Source of the DNA: an uncultured Lachnospiraceae bacterium
Lineage (GTDB): Bacteria; Bacillota; Clostridia; Lachnospirales; Lachnospiraceae
Assembly (NCBI GenBank): GCA_902803245.1
Contig: CADCPJ010000131.1
Coordinates: 1-5,421 of the forward strand
DNA: 5,421 nucleotides
Direction of reading: 5' to 3'
Of this stretch, positions 1 to 5,421 are shown piece after piece; the stretch's first letter is position 1; every line of letters starts with the position of its first letter. The position numbers and the translations under genes were made by a program. The notes under the pieces were generated by a model. It was not told the origin of the DNA. It searched no databases and saw only the letters and a program-made list of their open reading frames with translations.

Positions 1-941
1 GCGGCCATCGCGCAGTCGTAATACATCCCCGTCAGGGAATAGTCCTTCATCGTGACGGACTGCACGCCGAAGAGGACATTTGTGGAAAGGACCGTGGAAT
101 TTGGCCCGTCCTTCACCTGCAGATAGTTGTAGACCGACTCCCCCTCGTAGGTGAGGCCGCTCTCCCAGAAAGCAAAACTGTCCGAGCTGCCAAGCGCGGT
201 GCAGACAGCAAAGAGGGCGGCCGCGATCACGCACATGAGGAGGGGCCTTCGGCCTTCCCGGTTTTTCTTATCTCCGCCCGGGTCCTCTCCCCCGGGATTC
301 CCGGGCGGAGTCTCTCCCGCGTCCGCGCGGCCGGACAGGAAATAGATGAGGGAGAGCGCAAGCAGCACGCCCGAGAAAATGAGGAAGGTCACGCTGGTCC
401 CGACAGACGGGATCGTGACAAATGTCGGCAGGAATGTGCCGAGTATGCTGCCGACCGTGTTGCAGGCCCCGAGCTTCCCGACCGTCGAGCCGCTGTCCGC
501 CGCGCTCGACACCGTGTACCTCACGAGGGAAGGCGTACAGGTCCCGAGCAGGAAGCAGGGAAAGACGAAGATCAGGAGGCAGGCCGCAAATGCCGCCAGA
601 ACGAGCAGGTTGTGGCTGACCGTGACGACGAGGAGGCCCGTCACGCCGATGATCAGGTACTTCCCCAGCACGGGAATCGCCGCGATCCAGATCGAAGCGA
701 TGAGAAGCCTCCGGTAGAGCCTGTCGGGATTCGGGTCGCGGTCCGCGCTCCGTCCCCCGTACACGTTGCCGAGGGCCATGGCGATCATGATCGTCGCGAT
801 GATGATGGTCCAGACAATCTGAGAGGACGAAAAATAGGGCGCGAGCAGCCTGCTCGCCCCCAGTTCCACGGCCATCACCGACATTCCGGCAAAAAACTCC
901 GTGAGGTACAGATAGATCTTACTCTTTAAAATTCGTCTCAA
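1..941 (-). CDS. Membrane-fused spermidine synthase-like protein (partial, C-terminus beyond the window)
   Basis: The reading frame runs from a TTG at 941 to the left edge and gives 313 residues without a stop. About seven hydrophobic segments are visible, roughly at residues 9-29, 41-60, 79-105, 111-135, 157-180, 183-203 and 233-250. A Gly/Pro/charge-rich linker lies at about 204-231. The segment with GSILGTFLPTF (about 164-174) followed by a short IPSVGT stretch matches the membrane half of fused spermidine synthase homologues. From about residue 259 the soluble domain begins: YEGESVYNYLQV (265-276), LSTNVLFGVQS (285-295) and LTGMYYDCAMA (303-313) resemble the start of an aminopropyltransferase-type Rossmann domain. 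The catalytic part lies outside the window, so true polyamine synthesis cannot be judged. The TTG start is preferred because an in-frame stop lies at 957-959, GGAG sits 9 bases upstream, and the first in-frame ATG (884) would remove most of the first membrane helix. The gene begins 78 bases after the ThuA-like gene. Confidence 0.85.
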   Translation of the reverse strand, partial: MRRILKSKIYLYLTEFFAGMSVMAVELGASRLLAPYFSSSQIVWTIIIATIMIAMALGNVYGGRSADRDPNPDRLYRRLLIASIWIAAIPVLGKYLIIGVTGLLVVTVSHNLLVLAAFAACLLIFVFPCFLLGTCTPSLVRYTVSSAADSGSTVGKLGACNTVGSILGTFLPTFVTIPSVGTSVTFLIFSGVLLALSLIYFLSGRADAGETPPGNPGGEDPGGDKKNREGRRPLLMCVIAAALFAVCTALGSSDSFAFWESGLTYEGESVYNYLQVKDGPNSTVLSTNVLFGVQSVTMKDYSLTGMYYDCAMA

Positions 942-950
942 GTGTGAGTG

Positions 951-954
951 CTCC
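951..954 (-). promoter_or_regulatory. Ribosome binding site supporting the TTG start at 941
   Basis: GGAG on the minus strand lies 9 bases before TTG 941. This spacing, together with the in-frame stop just upstream at 957-959, decides the start. A stronger GGAGG at 973-977 is not followed by a usable start in this frame. Confidence 0.55.
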
Positions 955-1019
955 GCTTATGCTTTGTGCAAGCCTCCATTTTCGAAGAAGCTTTTGAGCC
1001 GGCCCTTTCGGTATGGGGC

Positions 1020-1814
1020 TCACCGCTTCTCCGGAGCATCGACGATGTTCGGGCAGTCGAAGTCCTTCCTCCACACGCGGGGGGCGGTCCAGTGAATGCC
1101 CTGGTCGATGATCTTCTGGATATACTCGTTGTGGTAGTTCGGGCTGGTCTCGTGTCCCGGCTGGAAATAGAAGATCCTGCCGTAGCCGCGGGTCCACGTG
1201 CAGCCCGAGCGGAACAGCTCGCCGCCGCGGTACCAGCTGATGAAAATGTTGTCGTCCGGCCTTGGGATGTCGAAGGGCTCGCCGTACATCTCCTCCTCTT
1301 CCAGTTCGATGTATTCCGGAATCCCCTGAGCGATCGGATGGGACGGCATGGCTGTCCAGACTCTGCAGAAGTCGTCCTCGCGCCATTTCAGGCAGCCGCT
1401 CGTCCCGAGCAGGTACATGAAGGGCTTCGACTTGTGGGCGGAGTGGAGGGGCACAAACCCCATACCCTTCTGGACGCGCTGCACGATCTTCATCGCGAGC
1501 GAATCCGGGATCGTCTCCTGAAGAACGTGGGACCACCAGACGAGGACGTCCGTCTTCTCAAGCAGCTCGTCCGGAAGTCCGTACTCCGGCTCAAAGATGT
1601 TTGTCATCGTGATCTCAAGCTCGGGATCCTTCGACAGTGCCTCAGCCAGGGTTCCCATGAGGCCCTTGGGATAGACCTGCCTGATTTTTTCGGCCCGGCT
1701 TTTCATAAATTCTGCAAATCCGGCGTAGGTCTCATCGTCCATGCCGGGGACGAACTCGCGGCGCACTTCGCCGAGTTCCTGCGCATACTCATACCATAGT
1801 GTGACTCTGATCAT
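1020..1814 (-). CDS. ThuA-like protein (trehalose utilization family)
   Basis: Complete 264-residue cytosolic protein without signal peptide or membrane segment. It has the pattern of ThuA-like proteins, a class I glutamine amidotransferase-like fold. A beta-strand with DVLVWWSHV is at 89-97; a glycine-containing strand-turn with GFVPLHSAH at 119-127; HPIAQGI at 159-165; an acidic stretch with EEEEMYG at 172-178; and YGRIFYFQPGHE at 211-222 followed by a conserved-looking Y and N near 227-229. The family is named for trehalose/disaccharide use in rhizobia, where ThuA works with the oxidoreductase ThuB; the exact reaction of most members is unsettled. The ATG at 1814 has an AAGAGG site about 7 bases upstream. 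The gene follows the TIM-barrel gene by 87 bases, a pairing common in carbohydrate clusters. The substrate cannot be read from the sequence. Family assignment is firm, role is inferred. Confidence 0.88.
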   Translation of the reverse strand: MIRVTLWYEYAQELGEVRREFVPGMDDETYAGFAEFMKSRAEKIRQVYPKGLMGTLAEALSKDPELEITMTNIFEPEYGLPDELLEKTDVLVWWSHVLQETIPDSLAMKIVQRVQKGMGFVPLHSAHKSKPFMYLLGTSGCLKWREDDFCRVWTAMPSHPIAQGIPEYIELEEEEMYGEPFDIPRPDDNIFISWYRGGELFRSGCTWTRGYGRIFYFQPGHETSPNYHNEYIQKIIDQGIHWTAPRVWRKDFDCPNIVDAPEKR

Positions 1815-1855
1815 TTTTTAACCTCTTCCCTGCGGATGAAACTTGGTTGCAGATG

Positions 1856-1900
1856 AAAAACAGTACTGCGGACGGAACAGCGTCATCTGTTCCGGGCCGC
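1856..1900 (-). terminator. Stem-loop after the isomerase stop codon, possible weak terminator or attenuator
   Basis: An 8-bp perfect inverted repeat, CGGAACAG at 1887-1894 and CTGTTCCG at 1873-1880 as read on the minus strand, encloses a 6-base loop. An outer GCGG/CCGC pairing (1897-1900 with 1868-1871) can extend it across a small internal bulge. It begins two bases after the TAA at 1902-1904. A run of five T follows at 1860-1856, but 7 bases separate it from the stem, so this is a poor intrinsic terminator. It may instead stabilise the upstream message 3' end or reduce expression of the ThuA-like gene. Confidence 0.4.
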
Positions 1901-1901
1901 A

Positions 1902-2726
1902 TTACAGCACTTCGCGGTACCTGCGGAGATCTTCCCTCAGCTGCTCGATGCGGTCGCCCTTCGAGAACTCCCTCTCGACGATGTAGGCCTCACAGCCTTC
2001 CCTGTCCGCAGCTTCTTTGAGCTTCGCCCAGTCCACGATGCCCTCGCAGGCAGGGCAGTTGATGGCTCTGGCGTGGTCGAGCATCTCCTGAATGCTTTTG
2101 TCGAAGACGGGCATGCCGTCGACAAACTCGACGTCCTTAAAATCGATGGGCGGAAGCGGTCCGATGACCTCGCTGCTCTCCTTCACGTGTATGAGTTTCA
2201 CGCGCCCGCTGTACTCTTTCACGAACTCCACCGGGTCAAAACCCGCCGCCGCGCACCAGCCGGCATCGAGCTCGAAGCCGACGCACTCCGGGTCCGTCTC
2301 CTCCATCAGCACATCGATCACCCTCCTGCCCTCACAGGGCCCGAACTCCTGGGTGTGATTGTGATAGATCATGATGCATCCCTGTTCCCTGCAGGCCTTT
2401 CCGTACTCGTTCAGTTCTTTTGCGAAGCGGTGGACATCGGCATCCGTCAGCATCATCTCCATGCCAAGTCCGACGTTGCGGCATCCAAGGGCTTTGGCGT
2501 AGGGAATCATTTCCACGATCTGTTTCTTCGTCGGGACGTGCATCGACACGATCTCGAGGCCGAGCTCCCTGGTGAGGGCCTTCATCTCCTCCGCCGGGAT
2601 CTCGAAATCCGGCCCGAAGAGCTCCACCCCGTCATACCCCATCGCTGCGGCGCTTCGAAGGTTTTCGCGGCTGTCGTTGTGCTCTCCGTCTATAAATGAA
2701 TACATCTGAATATTGATTTTCCCCAT
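1902..2726 (-). CDS. Sugar phosphate isomerase/epimerase-like TIM-barrel protein
   Basis: Complete 274-residue protein of the xylose isomerase-like TIM-barrel (AP endonuclease 2) superfamily. It opens with KINIQMYSF on strand 1, and GYDGVELFG (30-38) follows the first helix. SMHVP is at 61-65, and the diagnostic YHNHTQEF at 121-128. FELDAGW is at 151-157, LIHVKE at 178-183 and YIVERE at 248-253. By analogy with IolE/epimerase relatives, E127, D154, H180 and E251 are the likely divalent-metal ligands, and all are present. There is no signal peptide, so it acts in the cytosol. Members isomerise, epimerise or dehydrate sugars and inositol derivatives, and some process 3-keto sugars; the substrate cannot be told here. 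The ATG at 2726 is preferred over the adjacent TTG at 2729 because AGGAGG lies 8 bases before the ATG and only 5 before the TTG. It lies 174 bases after the GH3 gene and 87 before the ThuA-like gene. Confidence 0.9.
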   Translation of the reverse strand: MGKINIQMYSFIDGEHNDSRENLRSAAAMGYDGVELFGPDFEIPAEEMKALTRELGLEIVSMHVPTKKQIVEMIPYAKALGCRNVGLGMEMMLTDADVHRFAKELNEYGKACREQGCIMIYHNHTQEFGPCEGRRVIDVLMEETDPECVGFELDAGWCAAAGFDPVEFVKEYSGRVKLIHVKESSEVIGPLPPIDFKDVEFVDGMPVFDKSIQEMLDHARAINCPACEGIVDWAKLKEAADREGCEAYIVEREFSKGDRIEQLREDLRRYREVL

Positions 2727-2734
2727 CAACTGAA

Positions 2735-2740
2735 CCTCCT
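2735..2740 (-). promoter_or_regulatory. Consensus ribosome binding site of the isomerase-like gene
   Basis: AGGAGG on the minus strand, 8 bases before the ATG at 2726. It starts directly after the T-tract of the palindromic hairpin, so hairpin formation or termination could directly affect access to this site. Confidence 0.8.
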
Positions 2741-2777
2741 AAAAAGGTGACAATGGGGACTGTCCCCATTGTCACGT
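2741..2777 (-). terminator. 29-bp palindrome plus T-tract: intrinsic-terminator-like hairpin or REP-like element
   Basis: The arms GTGACAATGGGGAC (2747-2760) and GTCCCCATTGTCAC (2762-2775) are perfect reverse complements around a single base at 2761. In RNA this would fold as a 12-bp stem with a 5-base loop. On the minus strand it is followed by one C (2746) and five T (2745-2741), the form of a Rho-independent terminator. It lies 124 bases after the GH3 stop and ends against the AGGAGG of the next gene, an unusual position for a simple terminator. Near-perfect palindromes with a GGGGAC/GTCCCC core also occur as dispersed REP-like repeats in bacterial genomes; this window has only one copy, so that reading rests on general knowledge. 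Confidence 0.65.
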
Positions 2778-2794
2778 TTCCGTGCTGTTTTTAT

Positions 2795-2824
2795 AACATA
2801 CATCCTCACCGGGCTTATGCGCAA
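2795..2824 (-). promoter_or_regulatory. Candidate promoter before the isomerase-like gene
   Basis: On the minus strand TTGCGC (2824-2819) and TATGTT (2800-2795) are separated by 18 bases, a weak sigma70-like match. An alternative -10, TATAAA at 2795-2790, lacks a matching -35. Transcripts from here would pass through the downstream palindromic hairpin before reaching the coding region. This is a by-eye match to a degenerate motif. Confidence 0.25.
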
Positions 2825-2853
2825 GGGGATATTTCTCCATTTGTCCATAAGCC
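2812..2853. repeat. 8-bp inverted repeat (GGCTTATG / CATAAGCC) around the candidate -35 region
   Basis: GGCTTATG at 2812-2819 and CATAAGCC at 2846-2853 are exact reverse complements separated by 26 bases. One arm lies within the spacer of the candidate promoter and touches its -35; the other lies upstream of it. This could be a pair of half-sites for a regulator or a long-loop hairpin in the 3' untranslated part of the GH3 message. No specific regulator family is suggested by the arm sequence. Confidence 0.35.
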
Positions 2854-2900
2854 GCGCCGTTTCGTCTAAGTAAGGCGCCTCCTTGTAAAAATGCGGGATA

Positions 2901-5102
2901 TCAGAACGCGACGCGGATCTCCTCCATCAGGCAGTCCCTGGAATTCCCGCCGGCATAGATCCGGAAGAGCCCGTCCTCGAGGCGGTAGACCTTCTCGTTG
3001 TCGTAAAAACCCATGTCCTTCTTCGGGAGCGTAAAATGAATGCTCTTCGACTCCCCGGCTTTCAGCTCCGCCTTCCGGAATGCCTTCAGCTCTTTCACGG
3101 GGCGCACGAGCGACGCAGTCACATCCTGCATGTAGAGCTGCACCGTCTCCCGGCCGTCCCGCCCGCCGGCATTCTTTACGGTGACGTCGATCTCAAGGGC
3201 ATCGCCCTCTTCTTTCACCGCAAGTCCCGAGTACTCGTAGGACGTGTAGCTGAGGCCGTAACCGAAGGGGTAGAGGCTGTCAAGAGGCGCGTCGAGGTAG
3301 CGGGAGGTGAACTTGCTCTTTGAACCCGGGCGCCCGGTGTTCATATGGTTGTAGTAGACCGGGCACTGCCCTGTCATCGCCGGGAAGGAGGAGGAGAGCC
3401 TGCCCTCCGGGTTCACCCTGCCGGACAGGACATTCGCGACGGCGTGCCCCATTTCAATACCGAGCTGCCAGCCTTCCACGATGACGGGGACATAGTTGTA
3501 CTCCCAGTCGAGGGCGAGAGGCCTTCCGTTCATGAGGAGGAGGACAACCGGCTTCCCCGTGTGCATCAGCATCTCAAGGAGCTCCCTCTGCCTCCCGGGG
3601 ATCGTGATGTCCGCCTTGGAGGAGGCCTCGCCGGACATCGATACGAGTTCGCCCAAGACTGCGACGATGACGTCGCCGTAATCACCGGCCGAAAGCACCT
3701 CGTCCATATTGATATCGCCCTCCGGGCCGCCGCAGCGGAAGTATCTGAGGTTCTTAAACGTCTCCTCCATGCCGGCCCTGATCGTTACGCAGTCCTCCTC
3801 CTTCCAGCTCATCGCCCAGGCACCGATGATCTCTTCCCGGCTCTCGGCGAGCGTCCCGACGAGGGAGATCCTGGCATCCTCTTTCAGAGGCAGGACATTC
3901 CCTTCATTTTTCAGGAGGACGACGGACTTCTCCGCAGCCTCAAGGGCGAGATCCCTGTGCTCTTTGGGAAGGACCTTGTAGCGGGCCATTGCCTCTTCCG
4001 AGACATAGGGGTTGTCGAAGAGTCCCAGCCACATCTTGACGGAGAGGATGCGGCGCGCAGCCTCGTCGATCACTTCCATCGGCAGCAGGCCTTCTTCCAC
4101 CGCGGACTTCAGCTCTTTGCTGTAGATCTCCGTCCCCATGTCCATATCCATGCCCGCGAGGGCGGCCTTGATCCCGGCGTCCCTGTCGTCCTCCGCTATG
4201 CCGTGAACAACGCACTCTCGGATCGCGTTGGCGTCGCTCACCACAAACCCCGGGAATCCGAGCGACTCCTTCAGGGTCTTCCTTAAGAGGAACTCATTGA
4301 CCGTGCAGGGCACGCCGTTCAGGTCGTTGAATGCCGCCATCACCGTCATCGCGCCCTCATCCACAGCCGCCTCGAAGGGCTTTAAGTAAGCGTTGTAGAA
4401 GAGGTGCATGGCCATGGAGACCGTGTTGTAATCGCGCCCGGCCTCACAGGCCCCGTAGCCCACGTAGTGCTTGAGGCAGGCCGCCACATAGTTCTCCGTG
4501 GAGGAATGGTCGTTCTGGAGGCCGCGGACCTTCGCCCGGGCAAACTCCGACCCGAGATACGGGTCCTCGCCCGGCCCCTCGGACACGCGCCCCCATCTCG
4601 CATCCCTGGCCACATCCAGCATCGGGGCAAAATGCCACGCGACGCCGGCCGCCCTCGACTCCTTCGCGGCCATCCGCGCCGTGCGCTCGAAGAGGTCCGT
4701 GTCAAAGCTTCCCGCCTCCGCGATGGCGATGGGATAAACCGAGCGGAAGCCGTGGATGACGTCGAGGCCGAAGATCAGCGGGATGCCGAGCCTGGACTCC
4801 TCCACCGCGATCTTCTGCAGCTCATTGACCTTCACGGGGTCCTGCACCATGAGGGACCCGACTCCTCCCTTCCGGATTTCGTCCTCGTGATAGTCCTGTT
4901 TGGCGCCTTCCATGATCTTCTGAAACTCTTCCTTCGAGATGCGCCCGTCGGTCATCATCTCGATGAGCTCGGCAAACGGCACGTCAAAGCCGCCCACGAT
5001 CGAGGGGGACTCCTGGTTCATCTGCCCGATCTTCTCTTCCAGAGTCATCCTGGATAAGAGGTCCTCAACTCTTTTTTCCTGCTCTCTCGTCAGTCCTTTC
5101 AT
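2901..5102 (-). CDS. bglX: GH3 family beta-glucosidase, BglX-type, cytosolic
   Basis: Complete 733-residue enzyme that should remove terminal beta-linked glucose (or a similar sugar) from oligosaccharides or glycosides. The N-terminal GH3 barrel spans about 10-375: GLDVIHGFR at 112-120, HFAPMLDVARD at 157-167, RWGRVSEGPGEDPYLG at 169-184, the KH pair at 211-212 in KHYVGYGA, and GRDYN at 222-226. The probable nucleophile is D290 in GFVVSDANAI. The C-terminal alpha/beta sandwich (about 390-600) has VAVLGE near 480-485 and MSGEASSKADI at 489-499, with E492 the likely acid/base, then the BglX-like MNGRPL, GQCPVYYNH and TGRP. A fibronectin III-like domain with VTVKNAGGRDGRETVQLY lies at about 640-657. 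E. coli BglX is periplasmic, but this protein has no signal peptide, so its substrate must be imported. The ATG at 5102 has AAAGGAG upstream; the in-frame ATG at 5144 has no ribosome binding site and would add a His/Arg-rich tail atypical of the family. The gene symbol is by similarity only. Confidence 0.95.
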   Translation of the reverse strand: MKGLTREQEKRVEDLLSRMTLEEKIGQMNQESPSIVGGFDVPFAELIEMMTDGRISKEEFQKIMEGAKQDYHEDEIRKGGVGSLMVQDPVKVNELQKIAVEESRLGIPLIFGLDVIHGFRSVYPIAIAEAGSFDTDLFERTARMAAKESRAAGVAWHFAPMLDVARDARWGRVSEGPGEDPYLGSEFARAKVRGLQNDHSSTENYVAACLKHYVGYGACEAGRDYNTVSMAMHLFYNAYLKPFEAAVDEGAMTVMAAFNDLNGVPCTVNEFLLRKTLKESLGFPGFVVSDANAIRECVVHGIAEDDRDAGIKAALAGMDMDMGTEIYSKELKSAVEEGLLPMEVIDEAARRILSVKMWLGLFDNPYVSEEAMARYKVLPKEHRDLALEAAEKSVVLLKNEGNVLPLKEDARISLVGTLAESREEIIGAWAMSWKEEDCVTIRAGMEETFKNLRYFRCGGPEGDINMDEVLSAGDYGDVIVAVLGELVSMSGEASSKADITIPGRQRELLEMLMHTGKPVVLLLMNGRPLALDWEYNYVPVIVEGWQLGIEMGHAVANVLSGRVNPEGRLSSSFPAMTGQCPVYYNHMNTGRPGSKSKFTSRYLDAPLDSLYPFGYGLSYTSYEYSGLAVKEEGDALEIDVTVKNAGGRDGRETVQLYMQDVTASLVRPVKELKAFRKAELKAGESKSIHFTLPKKDMGFYDNEKVYRLEDGLFRIYAGGNSRDCLMEEIRVAF

Positions 5103-5112
5103 AGCCTTTCGT

Positions 5113-5119
5113 CTCCTTT
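5113..5119 (-). promoter_or_regulatory. Ribosome binding site choosing the GH3 start at 5102
   Basis: AAAGGAG on the minus strand lies about 10 bases before the ATG at 5102. The in-frame ATG at 5144 is preceded only by the GC-rich repeat and has no such site, so the shorter protein is called. Confidence 0.7.
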
Positions 5120-5131
5120 GGTGATGTGTAT

Positions 5132-5302
5132 GATCCGTTGGCATCCGCGGTATCGCCCCGCAAAGTCAGTCTGTCCCATCAATCCGTGTCACGTCTCCGT
5201 TGACGCCCGCGGTATCGCCCCGCGAAGTCAGTCTGTCTCATCAATCCGTGTCACGTCTCCGTTGACGCCTGCGGTATCGCCCCGCAAAGTCAGTCTGTCT
5301 CA
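5132..5302. repeat. 62-bp direct tandem repeat, about 2.7 copies, in the GH3 leader
   Basis: Two complete units occupy 5147-5208 and 5209-5270 and differ at only three positions. A third begins at 5271 and matches for 32 bases to 5302, with one mismatch to unit 2. A degraded part-unit continues to about 5132. Each unit carries GCGGTATCGCCCCGC, which holds a short GCGG/CCGC inverted repeat (CGCGG/CCGCG in unit 2), and GTGTCACGTCTCCGTTGACG. The third copy overlaps the last codons and stop of the upstream gene, so the duplication took in coding sequence. Together with the ribosome binding site this accounts for almost all of the 187-base gap. I see no convincing promoter or T-tract terminator in it. 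Confidence 0.9.
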
Positions 5303-5421
5303 ACCAGCGTCACTTTCCCGAACATGCCGGACGGCTCATAGAACCCCTTTTCGTGTCCGAACATCCCCTGGTCATAGTTGAGAACGTCTCTTTGCGGTGT
5401 GTTCGCCGCCTCGATGACGAC
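5290..5421 (-). CDS. C-terminal end of an unidentified protein (partial)
   Basis: The minus-strand frame entering at the right edge stays open for 43 codons and ends at TGA (5292-5290). The tail reads as real protein, with an aromatic, glycine-rich stretch including NYDQGMFGHEKGFYEP (15-30) and a final beta-strand-like FGKVTLVETD. I do not recognise the family. The composition would suit the last domain of a carbohydrate-active or metabolic enzyme, but that is a guess from its place upstream of a GH3 gene on the same strand. The last codons (ETD and stop) lie inside the tandem repeat that follows, and the preceding coding bases resemble the rest of the repeat unit (see findings). It may be co-transcribed with the GH3 gene, because no promoter is evident between them. 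Confidence 0.7.
   Translation of the reverse strand, partial: VVIEAANTPQRDVLNYDQGMFGHEKGFYEPSGMFGKVTLVETD

Noticed and set aside
942..1019. The gap between the ThuA-like and membrane protein genes, searched for a terminator or promoter.
   Set aside because: Only a 5-bp GAGCC/GGCTC pairing and an unused GGAGG are visible; neither supports a call.
919..1536. A 205-codon minus-strand frame overlapping the ThuA-like gene in another phase.
   Set aside because: It is rich in Arg, Pro and His, as expected of an out-of-frame reading of GC-rich coding DNA, and it overlaps the start of the membrane protein gene in the wrong frame.
948..1799. A long plus-strand open frame of 283 codons opposite the ThuA-like gene.
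   Set aside because: It is antisense to a gene with clear family motifs, has low-complexity charged composition, and reflects codon bias in high-GC DNA. Similar antisense frames at 2073-2699, 3345-4286 and 4404-5057 are rejected for the same reason.
2726..2848. A 40-codon minus-strand ORF in the gap between the GH3 and isomerase-like genes, with its TGA overlapping the ATG at 2726.
   Set aside because: No ribosome binding site precedes its ATG, and about a quarter of it is translated palindrome (DNGDSPHCH). Such peptides are artefacts of the repeat rather than genes.
2871..2886. AAGGAGG followed by a short AGGCGCCT palindrome shortly after the GH3 stop, considered as a ribosome binding site of a small gene or a terminator.
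   Set aside because: No start codon follows at a usable distance (the nearest ATG is about 28 bases away), and there is no T-tract on the correct side.
5103..5144. A longer GH3 protein starting at the ATG at 5144.
   Set aside because: There is no ribosome binding site before it, and the extra residues (HTHHQRRRK) are not a signal peptide and do not fit the family.
5132..5302. The 62-bp repeats as a CRISPR array.
   Set aside because: The units are directly adjacent with no unique spacers between them, and no cas gene is present.

Overview
The window is a compact, high-GC stretch in which every supported gene lies on the minus strand, so it reads from right to left. The proteins are a cytosolic BglX-type GH3 enzyme, a sugar isomerase-like TIM barrel, a ThuA-like protein and a membrane-fused spermidine synthase homologue. 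Several genes have strong AGGAGG/AAAGGAG ribosome binding sites, and one has a probable TTG start. Together this suggests a GC-rich Clostridia-type Firmicute, for example a Lachnospiraceae or Oscillospiraceae relative from a gut or rumen. This placement is inference; there is no rRNA or other marker gene here.

Layout in transcription order: (1) 5421-5290, the last 43 codons of a gene I cannot identify. (2) 5289-5103, a leader holding a 62-bp tandem repeat of about 2.7 copies; the repeat includes the end and stop codon of the upstream gene. (3) 5102-2901, a complete 733-residue GH3 beta-glucosidase without a signal peptide. (4) 2900-2727, a gap with an 8-bp inverted repeat, a weak candidate promoter and a near-perfect 29-bp palindrome followed by a T-tract, just upstream of the next ribosome binding site. 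(5) 2726-1902, a sugar phosphate isomerase/epimerase-like TIM barrel. (6) 1901-1815, a short gap with a hairpin directly after the stop codon. (7) 1814-1020, a ThuA-like protein. (8) 1019-942, a short gap. (9) 941 to the left edge, the first 313 codons of a polytopic membrane protein fused to a spermidine synthase-like domain.

The three central genes look like a small glycoside-use cluster. The GH3 enzyme would release sugar from an imported beta-glycoside, and the TIM-barrel and ThuA-like proteins would act on sugar or modified-sugar intermediates. ThuA-like and isomerase-like proteins are known companions of oxidoreductase-based (3-keto) sugar pathways, but no Gfo/Idh-type dehydrogenase and no transporter is visible here, so that link is only a hypothesis. 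The membrane/spermidine synthase gene has no obvious metabolic tie to the others and may simply be next in line.

I did not find a clearly new system. The most unusual items are the tandem repeat before the GH3 gene, whose 62-bp period creates overlapping mini-ORFs ending on the GH3 start codon, and the palindrome-plus-T-tract squeezed against a ribosome binding site.
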